NCBI GenBank assembly: GCA_947581755.1
Contig: CANPVN010000011.1
Location: 1 to 47,533, forward strand
Direction: 5' to 3'
Length of the DNA stretch: 47,533 bases
From: an uncultured Clostridia bacterium
GTDB lineage: Bacteria; Bacillota; Clostridia; Christensenellales; Pumilibacteraceae
The stretch's first letter is position 1; each line of letters starts with the position of its first letter. Below the pieces are notes generated by a model, which was not told the origin of the DNA, ran no database searches, and was given only the letters and a program-made list of their open reading frames with translations. Below, piece by piece: positions 1 to 6,492 of the stretch. The translations under genes and the position numbers were made by a program.

Positions 1-366
1 TCGAATTATCTCGAAGATGCGGCGACTGAGATTCAGGTTCAGGGGCTTGAACTTGATTATACTTGCGTGCTTTGGGACGCCGATATGCGGTGTAAAAATG
101 GGGAGTGGCATTACTATCGTTTTAACGGCCAAACCAAGTGGATAGAGCAAACGGCAACTACTGAAAACAAGCAAGAACTCATGAAATATATGTTAAACGC
201 ATATCGAGTTTTGATGACGCGCGCGAGAGCCGGAATGGTGATCTGCGTCCCCTACGGGAATGCAAATAAAACAGCTGGCGGTTTTTGGGAGGACAGCACC
301 CGCTTGCCTGAATATTATGACGGTACCTATCAATATTTGAAGAGTCTGGGGCTGGAAGAAATATAA
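1..366 (+). CDS. DUF2075 helicase-like protein, C-terminal fragment (5' end outside window)
   Basis: The reading frame is open from base 1, so only the last 121 codons are present. The segment reads EIQVQGLELDYTCVLWDADMR near its start and NAYRVLMTRARAGMVICVP further on, which are the conserved C-terminal motifs of DUF2075 proteins (Schlafen group 3 / UvrD-like helicase core, where the TRAR motif corresponds to helicase motif VI). The family is often found in phages and defence islands; the substrate is unknown. An internal GTG at 67 is not a real start because homology-like sequence continues upstream of it. It lies 55 bp before the KilA-N gene and may be co-transcribed with it. Confidence 0.8.
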   Translation, partial: SNYLEDAATEIQVQGLELDYTCVLWDADMRCKNGEWHYYRFNGQTKWIEQTATTENKQELMKYMLNAYRVLMTRARAGMVICVPYGNANKTAGGFWEDSTRLPEYYDGTYQYLKSLGLEEI

Positions 367-421
367 ATCACGTTCTGCAATTTTGAGGATTGAAGAACTA
401 ACATCAAGGAGATAAGGTGTT

Positions 422-1246
422 ATGTCAAATAAAGAAATTACCGTCAAAGGGTTAGATGTCAGATATAAGAAAATAGACAAAGAGGACTATATATCTCTCA
501 CCGATTTGGCGCGTTACGCAAATCCGACCGAACCGAAAGTTCCGATTGCCACATGGATGCGTAGCAAGGACGTCATATCCTATCTTGGGCTGTGGGAGAC
601 GTTGCATAACCCCGATTTCAAAGGACACGAATTCGAGGCCTTTGAGAATGCGGCAGGCAGACACAGCTTCTACCTTTCGCCGCAAAAATGGATAGACGCA
701 ACCAATGCGATTGGTATCATTTCCAAGTCGGGAAACAATGGCGGAACATTCGCGCATAGAGACATCGCCTTTGAGTTTGCGAGTTGGTTAAGCCCGGAGT
801 TTAAGTTGTATTTAGTCACGGAGTTTCAGCGGCTCAAAGCGCAAGAACAGCAAGCACTTGAATGGTCGGCAAAGCGTGAACTCGCCAAAGTGAATTACCG
901 CATCCATACAGACGCCATCAAGGAGAATATCGTTCCCACGCTCACCGAGGAGCAACTCAAATACGTCTATGCCGACGAAGCCGACCTTCTCAACGTTGCA
1001 CTGTTCGGCAAGACCGCCGGCGAGTGGCGGAAGGAGAACCCGACCTTAAAAGGCAATATCCGCGATTATGCCACTATCGAGCAACTGCTTGTAATTGCCA
1101 ATATGGAAAGCTACAATGCTATTTTGATTGAGCAAGGCGTTCCACAAGCAGAGCGTTTGCAACGTCTCAATGATATGGCGCGCTCTCAACTGCGTGTGTT
1201 GCAGCAAAGCAATTCTCGCCTACTTACGGATGGTAGGAGACAATAA
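422..1246 (+). CDS. KilA-N domain protein (copy 1)
   Basis: A 274-residue protein. Residues 1-130 form a KilA-N (APSES-like) DNA-binding domain, with the typical YISLTDLARYAN start, a central ATWMRSKDVISYLGLWE segment and the GTFAHRDIAFEFASWLSPEFKLYL signature. Residues 147-262 are a charged helical domain that is nearly identical to that of a second KilA-N protein at 5217-6044 (116 residues, two differences). KilA-N proteins are typical of phages and other mobile elements and are presumed DNA-binding regulators; the exact role is unknown. The ATG has a good AAGGAG site at about 408-412. No promoter was recognised in the 55 bp after the DUF2075 gene. Confidence 0.85.
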   Translation: MSNKEITVKGLDVRYKKIDKEDYISLTDLARYANPTEPKVPIATWMRSKDVISYLGLWETLHNPDFKGHEFEAFENAAGRHSFYLSPQKWIDATNAIGIISKSGNNGGTFAHRDIAFEFASWLSPEFKLYLVTEFQRLKAQEQQALEWSAKRELAKVNYRIHTDAIKENIVPTLTEEQLKYVYADEADLLNVALFGKTAGEWRKENPTLKGNIRDYATIEQLLVIANMESYNAILIEQGVPQAERLQRLNDMARSQLRVLQQSNSRLLTDGRRQ

Positions 1247-1284
1247 AAAGTTTTATATCATTCAATATACGGCGGCAAATTTCC

Positions 1285-1313
1285 TTGACATTCTCTCCAT
1301 AATTCATTATAAT
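1285..1313 (+). promoter_or_regulatory. Consensus sigma-A promoter for the nucleotidyltransferase gene
   Basis: TTGACA at 1285-1290 and TATAAT at 1308-1313 are separated by exactly 17 bp. Both hexamers are perfect matches. The start codon at 1366 is about 45 bp downstream of the expected transcription start. Confidence 0.85.
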
Positions 1314-1365
1314 ACAACGATTTGGCAAAAGCCATTTGGGCGGCATGGGATACAAGGAGTTTATT

Positions 1366-1995
1366 ATGAGCGATTTTAGGTATGTAACAAAAGCGGAGTA
1401 CGCAGACGCAAAGGAAGGTTTGGAAAGATTGATCCATGCTGTACAAAATGAAGTACGGGAAGATTTTACGTTTCAGTACAAGTTTATTGGCAGTGTGGCG
1501 CGGAATATGGTCACAATGGATTGTTCATCGAACGTAGGTTATGACTTCGATGTCAATATTTATGTCAACGATGACGATGAAAACTATTCTGCAAAAGAAA
1601 TAAGAAATATTTTAAGAAAGGCATTTGATAAATTTAACCGTCAATTCCAATATGATTATACCGAAGATAGCACGCGAGTTTTAACTATCAAGGTGAAGGA
1701 CAGACAAAATTCAAAAATTTTACATAGCGCGGATTTCGCCGTCGTATATGATTGCGATGATGGGCGTCAACAGTATATTCACTATAACAAAAATCAGAAC
1801 AGCTACGAATGGCAATATCAACCAAAGGGATATTACGAATTATCCGAGCGTGTAGACCTAATCAAGCAATATCGCCTATGGCAAGAAGTTCGTAATCTGT
1901 ATATTGAAAAGAAAAATCATAACCTTGCCGGTAAAAAATCGCGCGCTTTATTTGCCGAAACAATAAACGAGATTTATCAGCAAAATTTTAAGTAA
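1366..1995 (+). CDS. Stand-alone nucleotidyltransferase-fold protein
   Basis: A 209-residue protein with the three catalytic elements of the polymerase-beta/OAS nucleotidyltransferase fold: GS at residues 42-43, D60-x-D62 in GYDFDVNIYV, and a third aspartate at D123 (HSADFAVV). A functional enzyme transferring a nucleotide is therefore plausible. The substrate cannot be read from sequence; CD-NTase-like second-messenger synthesis, tRNA or protein nucleotidylation, and a MNT-type antitoxin are all possible. No HEPN or effector partner is adjacent. The ATG at 1366 has an AAGGAG site at 1354-1359; an in-frame TTG at 1336 lacks one. The gene has its own near-perfect promoter and a terminator, so it forms a single-gene unit. 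Confidence 0.7.
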   Translation: MSDFRYVTKAEYADAKEGLERLIHAVQNEVREDFTFQYKFIGSVARNMVTMDCSSNVGYDFDVNIYVNDDDENYSAKEIRNILRKAFDKFNRQFQYDYTEDSTRVLTIKVKDRQNSKILHSADFAVVYDCDDGRQQYIHYNKNQNSYEWQYQPKGYYELSERVDLIKQYRLWQEVRNLYIEKKNHNLAGKKSRALFAETINEIYQQNFK

Positions 1996-2040
1996 ACCGC
2001 AATGGAAGCGACACGCAAATCTGCTTTTCGTATCTGAATA

Positions 2041-2069
2041 GTTCAAATTCGGATGCCGACGTGCCGCCA
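2041..2069 (+). repeat. tRNA-3'-end-like intergenic motif (copy A)
   Basis: The segment has TTCAAAT (2042-2048), then 18 nt, then CCA (2067-2069), and includes CGTGCCGCCA at its end. The same layout (TTCAAAC, 18 nt, CCA, with CGTGACGCCA) occurs at 6115-6142, and each copy is followed by a terminator hairpin. A true T-arm plus acceptor end would have 13 nt in this interval, so neither is a tRNA gene. They may be remnants of element junctions. Confidence 0.3.
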
Positions 2070-2076
2070 AAACAAA

Positions 2077-2112
2077 GTCGTTTGAATTTAGGTTCAAGCG
2101 GCTTGTTTTTTG
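2077..2112 (+). terminator. Rho-independent terminator after the nucleotidyltransferase gene
   Basis: Left arm GTCGTTTGAA (2077-2086) pairs over 10 bp, with two G-U pairs, with TTCAAGCGGC (2093-2102). A T-rich tract follows. The same two arms recur at 5018-5042. Confidence 0.75.
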
Positions 2113-2212
2113 CTTTTTTCGGCGATTATTTGTGAGTATTGGTTTATGTCGGCGATTATTTGCAACGGTTATTAATTTTTATAAATTTGTTTAATTTTTA
2201 TTGGATTTTCAG

Positions 2213-2242
2213 TTGACATATTGTCATATTCGGTGATATTAT
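2213..2242 (+). promoter_or_regulatory. Promoter with overlapping 13-bp palindrome
   Basis: TTGACA at 2213-2218 and TATTAT at 2237-2242 are separated by 18 bp. The palindrome TGACA-TAT-TGTCA at 2214-2226 overlaps the -35 box, so a repressor or autoregulator could bind here. Confidence 0.6.
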
Positions 2243-2273
2243 ATATGTATATTTTCAATATTTGTAGGTTTTT

Positions 2274-2591
2274 ATGAATATAGATTCTTTTCTTCTTGAC
2301 ATCGGTATATTTCCCAATAAAGCAGCGTTCAAATATATTAAAGTTGCCATGCAATGCGATTCCGCTGCTATGTGCGAAGTATATAAATATGTTGCCGACT
2401 CATGCTCGACAACGACCAATACTGTGTATGATTCAATACGCCGAGCGATAGTGTTTGCCAACACTTGCGGCAAACTCAAAAACATAAACAACTATTTCGA
2501 CGTAAAAATTTACTCGGAAGAGAAGGATTTAACCACTTCCGAATTTTTATCCTTACTGAAATTCAAATTTTCATCAACGAACGCCGCGTAA
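2274..2591 (+). CDS. Stand-alone Spo0A C-terminal-like DNA-binding protein
   Basis: A 105-residue protein that aligns by eye along its length with the Spo0A effector domain. It has the FLLDIGIFPNKAAFKYIKVA start (compare the IIHEIGxPAxIKGYxYLREA pattern), a TTNTVYDSIRRAIVFA recognition-helix region (compare TASRVERAIRHAIEVA), and the tail NINNYFDV...TTSEFLSLL (compare SISSLFGY...TNSEFIAMV). There is no receiver domain. In Spo0A this domain binds TGTCGAA boxes. Here it may be a phosphorylation-independent regulator or an antagonist of Spo0A. The ribosome site is weak (GTAGG, 2263-2269 region). It is a single-gene unit and convergent with the ATPase gene downstream. Confidence 0.65.
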   Translation: MNIDSFLLDIGIFPNKAAFKYIKVAMQCDSAAMCEVYKYVADSCSTTTNTVYDSIRRAIVFANTCGKLKNINNYFDVKIYSEEKDLTTSEFLSLLKFKFSSTNAA

Positions 2592-2598
2592 GGTATCT

Positions 2599-2616
2599 GC
2601 AAGCCCGCTTGCGCTT
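2599..2616 (+). terminator. Weak terminator-like hairpin between convergent genes
   Basis: GCAAGC-CC-GCTTGC at 2599-2612 is followed only by GCTTATTT, so the T-tract is poor. Confidence 0.3.
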
Positions 2617-2688
2617 ATTTGTAACTTGGACACGGAGGGGAAATATTAGATTATCCACGATACCTTTGAAAAAATATCCTATGCTGAT

Positions 2689-3948
2689 TTACAGATACCA
2701 TACGGGGATCTGAATAACATTTTCGCGCAAGACGCCCGGTTGAGGGCATAAACACACTATTGCGCCCGTGCCACGCTTCTTGTTCTCTATCTTGTCAAGT
2801 ACGGTGAACGCCACCGTTTCATCGGCAGTTACCTTTACACCTTGCTTGATTTCGATTGGATAAAGTACTCCGTTTTCTTCGATGATAAGATCTATCTCGC
2901 TTTTTGCGTCTACTTCCTTGCCGTCTTTCAGCGCTTTTTTCTTATCCTTACCGCGATAATAGGAGACGCAATAGCGGTAGTCAATACCGCAATTTGAGTG
3001 CGATTTCAAAATTTCGGAGACTACGAATGTCTCAAAGAACGCTCCGCTCATCGCTCCCACGGCGAGCGTTTCGGGAGTGAGCCAGCGGGTGAGATATGCG
3101 GCGAGTCCTGTGTCGCGGAAGTAGAGTTTCGGCGTTTTGATCGCCCGTTTCAGCACCGATGAAGTATAGGGTTCTAACAAAAAGATGATGCCCGACGCCT
3201 CCAAAATGGAGATCCAATTCTTGACCGTCGTCTGATCCTTGCCGATTTCATTGGCAATATTGGAATAATTGAGCATCTGTCCCGTTCGCGCTGCGGCGGC
3301 GACCATGAACTTGCGAAAGTCATCCAAATTCTGTACGGCGGAGAGGCTCCTCACGTCCCGTTCCAAATAGGTCTTTACATAGCTTGCGTAGAACGTCGCC
3401 CAATCGACGTCACGGTTTTGGAGTTCGGGGTAGCTTCCTCGGTGAATGATTTCCCAGATATTCTTGGGCGGCTTTGCCGACTTGCTGCGTTCCTGCACAT
3501 ATTCCATTGTAGGAAGAAACCGCTTGTTAAAACTATCGCCTGCGATTTCACGCAGAGATAGTCCGCATAATTCAATAATACCGACTCTGCCCGAAAGCGA
3601 CTCGGAAACATTTTTCATGAGTTCAAACGGTTGAGATCCCGAAAGACAGAAAAGACCTTTTTCAGCTTCCTCGTCGCATTTGAGCTTTATATATCTGAAA
3701 AGATTCGTCACGTACTGTACCTCGTCATAAATGACGGGCGGAGCGTTGAGCAACATAAAAGTTTCAGGAACGTCCTTTGCTTGTGCTTCGATAAAAGGAT
3801 CGTCAAACGAAACATACTTTTTGTCGGGAAACAACTTTTTAAGCATGGTCGACTTTCCCGTTTGGCGCGCACCCGTTACCAGAATGCACTTGAATGTTTT
3901 ATCGCACCGCTCAACAAGCTCTTCAATGCTTCTTTGAATATATTGCAT
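2689..3948 (-). CDS. AAA ATPase with C-terminal DUF4143 domain
   Basis: A 419-residue P-loop ATPase. The Walker A motif GARQTGKS is at residues 26-33 and the Walker B motif PPVIYDE ends at D75-E76; sensor-like CLSGSQ follows. The C-terminal half has the DUF4143 pattern, ending with an AIVCLCPQPGVLRENVIQIPVWYL-type restriction-nuclease-like tail with a conserved IDLIIEENGVLYPIEIK core. This family is abundant in gut Clostridia and Bacteroidetes and its role is unknown; defence or DNA-related functions are often proposed. The ATG at 3948 follows an AGGG site; an in-frame GTG at 3960 is less likely. It has a perfect promoter and a perfect palindrome in its leader. Confidence 0.85.
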   Translation of the reverse strand: MQYIQRSIEELVERCDKTFKCILVTGARQTGKSTMLKKLFPDKKYVSFDDPFIEAQAKDVPETFMLLNAPPVIYDEVQYVTNLFRYIKLKCDEEAEKGLFCLSGSQPFELMKNVSESLSGRVGIIELCGLSLREIAGDSFNKRFLPTMEYVQERSKSAKPPKNIWEIIHRGSYPELQNRDVDWATFYASYVKTYLERDVRSLSAVQNLDDFRKFMVAAAARTGQMLNYSNIANEIGKDQTTVKNWISILEASGIIFLLEPYTSSVLKRAIKTPKLYFRDTGLAAYLTRWLTPETLAVGAMSGAFFETFVVSEILKSHSNCGIDYRYCVSYYRGKDKKKALKDGKEVDAKSEIDLIIEENGVLYPIEIKQGVKVTADETVAFTVLDKIENKKRGTGAIVCLCPQPGVLRENVIQIPVWYL

Positions 3949-3967
3949 ATTTACCCTCACGAAAAAA

Positions 3968-4000
3968 CGACTAATCTCGAATCATTTTCGAGATTAGTCG
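3968..4000 (-). promoter_or_regulatory. Perfect 14-bp inverted repeat, probable operator
   Basis: Arms 3968-3981 and 3987-4000 (CGACTAATCTCGAA and its exact complement) flank a 5-nt loop. The repeat begins 2 bp downstream of the -10 box, so the expected transcription start (about 3995) lies inside it. That position suits repressor binding better than an RNA hairpin. Confidence 0.65.
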
Positions 4001-4001
4001 T

Positions 4002-4030
4002 ATTATATACTGTTTTGTTGATATTGTCAA
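4002..4030 (-). promoter_or_regulatory. Perfect sigma-A promoter for the DUF4143 ATPase
   Basis: On the minus strand TTGACA (4030-4025) and TATAAT (4007-4002) are separated by exactly 17 bp. Confidence 0.85.
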
Positions 4031-4243
4031 GCTTTTTCTGTTCGGTTCTTTATGGTTAACCTTATTCTTTTTTACTTCGCTTGAGGCAGGGCGTGCCTTT
4101 GTATTCGGAGAGGCATAGCCGAGCCGACTTGTTATATACCAAGCGCACACTATCATCTCAATAGGGAGAAAAACAAGGTAATTTTGGCTTACGATTATAT
4201 TATTCTTTTTGTCCAAAAATTCAGTTTAATGACCATATTTTCA

Positions 4244-4272
4244 TTGCGTTTTCTATTTTAATGTGTTATACT
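4244..4272 (+). promoter_or_regulatory. Promoter for the structured leader and zinc-ribbon gene
   Basis: TTGCGT (4244-4249) and TATACT (4267-4272) are separated by 17 bp. The predicted start, near 4279, coincides with the first base of a 15-bp pairing arm. Confidence 0.6.
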
Positions 4273-4278
4273 ATTTAT

Positions 4279-4524
4279 GCGAAACAAACTTTAGGTATAT
4301 TTAGGAGGCATGATTTTTTTATTTTCAGAATAATATAGTAAACTATTAGAATAAAACAAGTATAATTTTGTTACTACTGCTCAAAATAGGATTCGGTAAA
4401 AACGCAACTCCTTTTTTTGGGTAGTAGTTAAGTAATTTCATGCTTATCCATAAAGTTTGTTTCGCGACAATCGGAGTTTGCGTTTTTCGTGCGCTGACTT
4501 CGGTTGGCGCATTTTTTATTTTAT
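4279..4524 (+). ncRNA. Candidate structured leader RNA ending in a terminator
   Basis: GCGAAACAAACTTTA (4279-4293) is exactly complementary to 4451-4465, closing a domain of about 157 nt. Nested inside are AGGCATGA (4306-4313) with TCATGCTT (4438-4445), and TTACTACT (4371-4378) with 4423-4431 (one bulge). Then comes a 9-bp terminator stem (4490-4498 with 4503-4511, TTCG loop) and a T-tract, just before the ribosome site of the next gene. This is the layout of a riboswitch or attenuator. The ligand or signal is unknown and no known riboswitch core was recognised. An alternative reading is an invertible or MITE-like element bounded by the 15-bp repeats. Confidence 0.5.
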
Positions 4525-4539
4525 AAAGGAGAAAAAGTA

Positions 4540-4863
4540 ATGCAAAATGAAAATAAAAAATCCTATATGAAGTATATTGGTATATCAATCTTGATTGTTA
4601 TAATAGCAATTATTTTATTTGTTGTGTTTTCTTTGCCAGATGATAGTAACAATGGCGCATACAGCAGTAAATGCGGTGTATGTTATCGAACTTTTACTGA
4701 CAACAGTAATTGCAGAAGCATTTCAAAAACAGGCATGTGCAAACAATGTTATGAAAATTTTAAATATGCAACAGGACGTAGCGACATAACCGAATTCGGC
4801 ATTTTTGCATATCAAACTGATTTTGATTTGTTGTGTTATTCTAAAAAACGTCAGAGTATTTAA
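4540..4863 (+). CDS. Small single-pass membrane protein with extracytoplasmic Cys4 zinc ribbon
   Basis: A 107-residue protein. Residues 11-31 form a transmembrane helix (IGISILIVIIAIILFVVFSL), followed by a CGVC...C...MCKQC pattern that looks like a zinc ribbon, then a short tail. Similar small proteins occur in Clostridia without known function. The ATG at 4540 has an AAAGGAG site; an in-frame ATG at 4504 lies in the terminator stem and is rejected. Expression probably depends on reading through the terminator in its leader. Confidence 0.6.
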   Translation: MQNENKKSYMKYIGISILIVIIAIILFVVFSLPDDSNNGAYSSKCGVCYRTFTDNSNCRSISKTGMCKQCYENFKYATGRSDITEFGIFAYQTDFDLLCYSKKRQSI

Positions 4864-4910
4864 TTAAACGTGAGTTAAAATTCCCTGAATTATTTTTAGG
4901 AGGAATTATA

Positions 4911-5108
4911 TATGACAAGCGGTGTGGACTTAGCTCTTTTGGCGTTGTAGGTGCGATAATAGTTGCAGTTATACTTTTATGTTTTCTTTATCGCACAATA
5001 AATTCTGTCACATCCAAGTCGTTTGAACGCTCTTCAAGCGGCTTTTATTATTTGCGGAATTGGGGCGTTTGTTGTTTGATGCAATGGCGTACAAATCTTT
5101 TTAACAGA
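4911..5108 (+). pseudogene. Broken small membrane-protein gene
   Basis: An ATG at 4911 sits behind a strong AGGAGG site but stops after 12 codons (TAG at 4947-4949). Another frame across the same bases encodes SFGVVGAIIVAVILLCFLYR, a clear hydrophobic helix, and stays open to about 5108 but has no start codon. A single-base frameshift just after the ATG would join them. The open frame runs through the hairpin at 5018-5042, which suggests decay rather than a live gene. Confidence 0.35.
5018..5048 (+). terminator. Terminator hairpin sharing arms with the one at 2077
   Basis: GTCGTTTGAA (5018-5027), CGCTC loop, TTCAAGCGGC (5033-5042), then TTTTATT. Both arms are identical to those at 2077-2102, only the loop differs. 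Confidence 0.6.
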
Positions 5109-5112
5109 TAAC

Positions 5113-5141
5113 TTTACAAGCGATGATTTTGGTGATATAAT
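5113..5141 (+). promoter_or_regulatory. Promoter for KilA-N copy 2
   Basis: TTTACA (5113-5118) and TATAAT (5136-5141) are separated by 17 bp. Confidence 0.7.
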
Positions 5142-5162
5142 ATTTTCGGGAGGGACAGCAGA

Positions 5163-5204
5163 ATGAAAACATTCGGTTTGAATTTGCAAGGGCGTATTAT
5201 ATAA
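5163..5204 (+). CDS. Possible 13-codon leader peptide ahead of KilA-N copy 2
   Basis: An ATG at 5163 preceded by GGGAGGG (5148-5154) encodes MKTFGLNLQGRII, and its TAA (5202-5204) abuts the AAAGGAG site of the KilA-N gene. The position suggests translational coupling, but it is too short to judge by composition. Confidence 0.3.
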   Translation: MKTFGLNLQGRII

Positions 5205-5216
5205 AGGAGCGGACTT

Positions 5217-6044
5217 ATGGCAAATAAAGAAATTATAGTTGAAGGTTTGGAAGTTGGATATAAACAAATCAACAAAGATGATTATATTTCCGTAACGGAT
5301 ATAGCCAAATATTTTAACCCAAAAGATCCGTCCGGAGTTGTCCGTAATTGGATGTCAAATAAAGATTCCTTTGACTTTTACAGTCTATGGGAAGAAATAA
5401 ACAATCCCGATTTTAATTCCGTGCAAATGCGCAGAATTAAAATCGAAGAAGTCGGTTATAACCGCTTTACCATGACTCCCAAACGATGGAAAGAGGAATT
5501 TAACGCAATAGGGATCATACCAAGCGCGGGAAAATACAGCGTAGGAACATTCGCGCATCGAGATATTGCCTTTGAGTTTGCGAGTTGGATAAGTCCGCAA
5601 TTCAAACTGTATCTCATAACGGAATTTCAACGACTCAAAGCAAAGGAGTACCAATCGCTCGAATGGTCGGCAAAGCGCGAACTCGCCAAGGTCAACTACC
5701 GCATACACACGGACGCTATTAAGGAAAATATCGTTCCCACACTTACCGAGGAACAACTCAAATATGTCTATGCCGACGAAGCAGACCTTCTCAACGTCGC
5801 CCTGTTCGGCAAGACCGCCGCACAGTGGCGCAAAGAAAATCCGACTTTGAAGGGCAATATCCGCGATTATGCCACGATAGAGCAACTGCTTGTTATCGCC
5901 AATATGGAAAGTTACAACGCCATTTTGATTGAGCAAGGCGTTCCGCAAGCAGAGCGTTTGCAACGCCTCAACGATATGGCGCGCTCTCAACTACGCGTGT
6001 TGCAACAGATCGATACTTCTCATTTGCTTGGGAAAAAGAATTAG
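5217..6044 (+). CDS. KilA-N domain protein (copy 2)
   Basis: A 275-residue paralogue of the protein at 422-1246. The N-terminal KilA-N DNA-binding half is diverged, although the GTFAHRDIAFEFASWISPQFKLYL motif is kept. Residues 149-264 are almost identical to copy 1, with only GE replaced by AQ. At the DNA level this shared block differs at many third codon positions, so the identity reflects constraint on the protein rather than a very recent copy. The simplest inference is a shared partner-binding or multimerising domain with different DNA targets. The ATG has an AAAGGAG site and a dedicated promoter. Confidence 0.85.
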   Translation: MANKEIIVEGLEVGYKQINKDDYISVTDIAKYFNPKDPSGVVRNWMSNKDSFDFYSLWEEINNPDFNSVQMRRIKIEEVGYNRFTMTPKRWKEEFNAIGIIPSAGKYSVGTFAHRDIAFEFASWISPQFKLYLITEFQRLKAKEYQSLEWSAKRELAKVNYRIHTDAIKENIVPTLTEEQLKYVYADEADLLNVALFGKTAAQWRKENPTLKGNIRDYATIEQLLVIANMESYNAILIEQGVPQAERLQRLNDMARSQLRVLQQIDTSHLLGKKN

Positions 6045-6114
6045 ACTTTATTCAAAAAGTATATTTGTTTTACAGAATCATAGACAACTCGAAAACTCCG
6101 CTGAATGTCAAGGG

Positions 6115-6142
6115 TTCAAACCGACTTGCACTCGTGACGCCA
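6115..6142 (+). repeat. tRNA-3'-end-like intergenic motif (copy B)
   Basis: TTCAAAC (6115-6121), 18 nt, CCA (6140-6142), including CGTGACGCCA. Spacing matches the motif at 2042-2069. It is not a tRNA, because the interval is too long and no cloverleaf precedes it. Confidence 0.3.
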
Positions 6143-6145
6143 TTA

Positions 6146-6192
6146 GCACCAAATTTGAACTTTAAGAGTTCAAGTTGAGTGCTTTTTTATTT
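6146..6192 (+). terminator. Terminator after KilA-N copy 2
   Basis: GCACCAAATTTGAAC pairs with GTTCAAGTTGAGTGC across a 7-nt loop, with a two-base internal mismatch, followed by TTTTTTATTTT. Confidence 0.65.
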
Positions 6193-6235
6193 TAAAGACT
6201 TATCAGCGGATTCGGGACATAGCGATCGAAATGAT

Positions 6236-6436
6236 TTATTTGTCAATGCCGAAAAGCAAATTTGGTTCTATATCGAATTTTTGATACAACAAAAGTATAC
6301 TGTCATACCCGGGTTTTTTATTTCCCCGAAGCCATTGACTGACTGTCGTTTGATTGACGCCCAAAATAGCGGCAAACGCTTCCTGCGATAAACCTTGCTC
6401 TTGCATAACTTGGCGGATAATATCTATATAATACAT
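6236..6436 (-). CDS. Small XRE-family transcriptional regulator
   Basis: A 66-residue protein that is essentially one HTH_XRE domain: IIRQVMQEQGLSQEAFAAIL followed by the GVNQTTVSQWLRGNKKPGYD recognition region. It is divergent from the small membrane gene at 6530, and two near-identical 18-bp palindromes lie between them. It is the obvious candidate to bind those sites and repress both genes. No ribosome site precedes the ATG and the A/T-rich -10-like sequences lie directly against it, so the mRNA may be leaderless. Confidence 0.75.
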   Translation of the reverse strand: MYYIDIIRQVMQEQGLSQEAFAAILGVNQTTVSQWLRGNKKPGYDSILLLYQKFDIEPNLLFGIDK

Positions 6437-6455
6437 ATAAAAATTTTACAAAAAA

Positions 6456-6492
6456 TCAGGTCAAAAGACTTGACTTAGGTCAAAAGACCTGA
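6456..6492. promoter_or_regulatory. Twin palindromic operators in the divergent intergenic region
   Basis: Two 18-bp sites, TCAGGTCAAAAGACTTGA (6456-6473) and TTAGGTCAAAAGACCTGA (6475-6492), share the inverted repeat AGGTC-AAAA-GACYT. Their centres are 19 bp apart, close to two helical turns. One overlaps the TTGACC -35-like box of the minus-strand gene and the other fills the spacer of the plus-strand promoter. Confidence 0.75.

Noticed and set aside
1336..1365. Longer start (TTG) for the nucleotidyltransferase
   Set aside because: The ATG at 1366 has an AAGGAG site at proper distance, while the TTG has none.
2041..2069. Possible tRNA gene end with TTCAAAT and CCA
   Set aside because: The interval between T-loop and CCA is 18 nt instead of 13, and no D-arm, anticodon arm or acceptor 5' strand precedes it.
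4279..4465. Invertible promoter (inverton) bounded by 15-bp inverted repeats
   Set aside because: The clear promoter lies outside the repeats and starts transcription at the left arm, and no good promoter was found inside. An RNA leader explains more, though inversion is not excluded.
6100..6142. Possible tRNA gene end with GGTTCAAACC and CCA
   Set aside because: Same spacing problem as at 2041; only a short degenerate T-arm-like stem is present.
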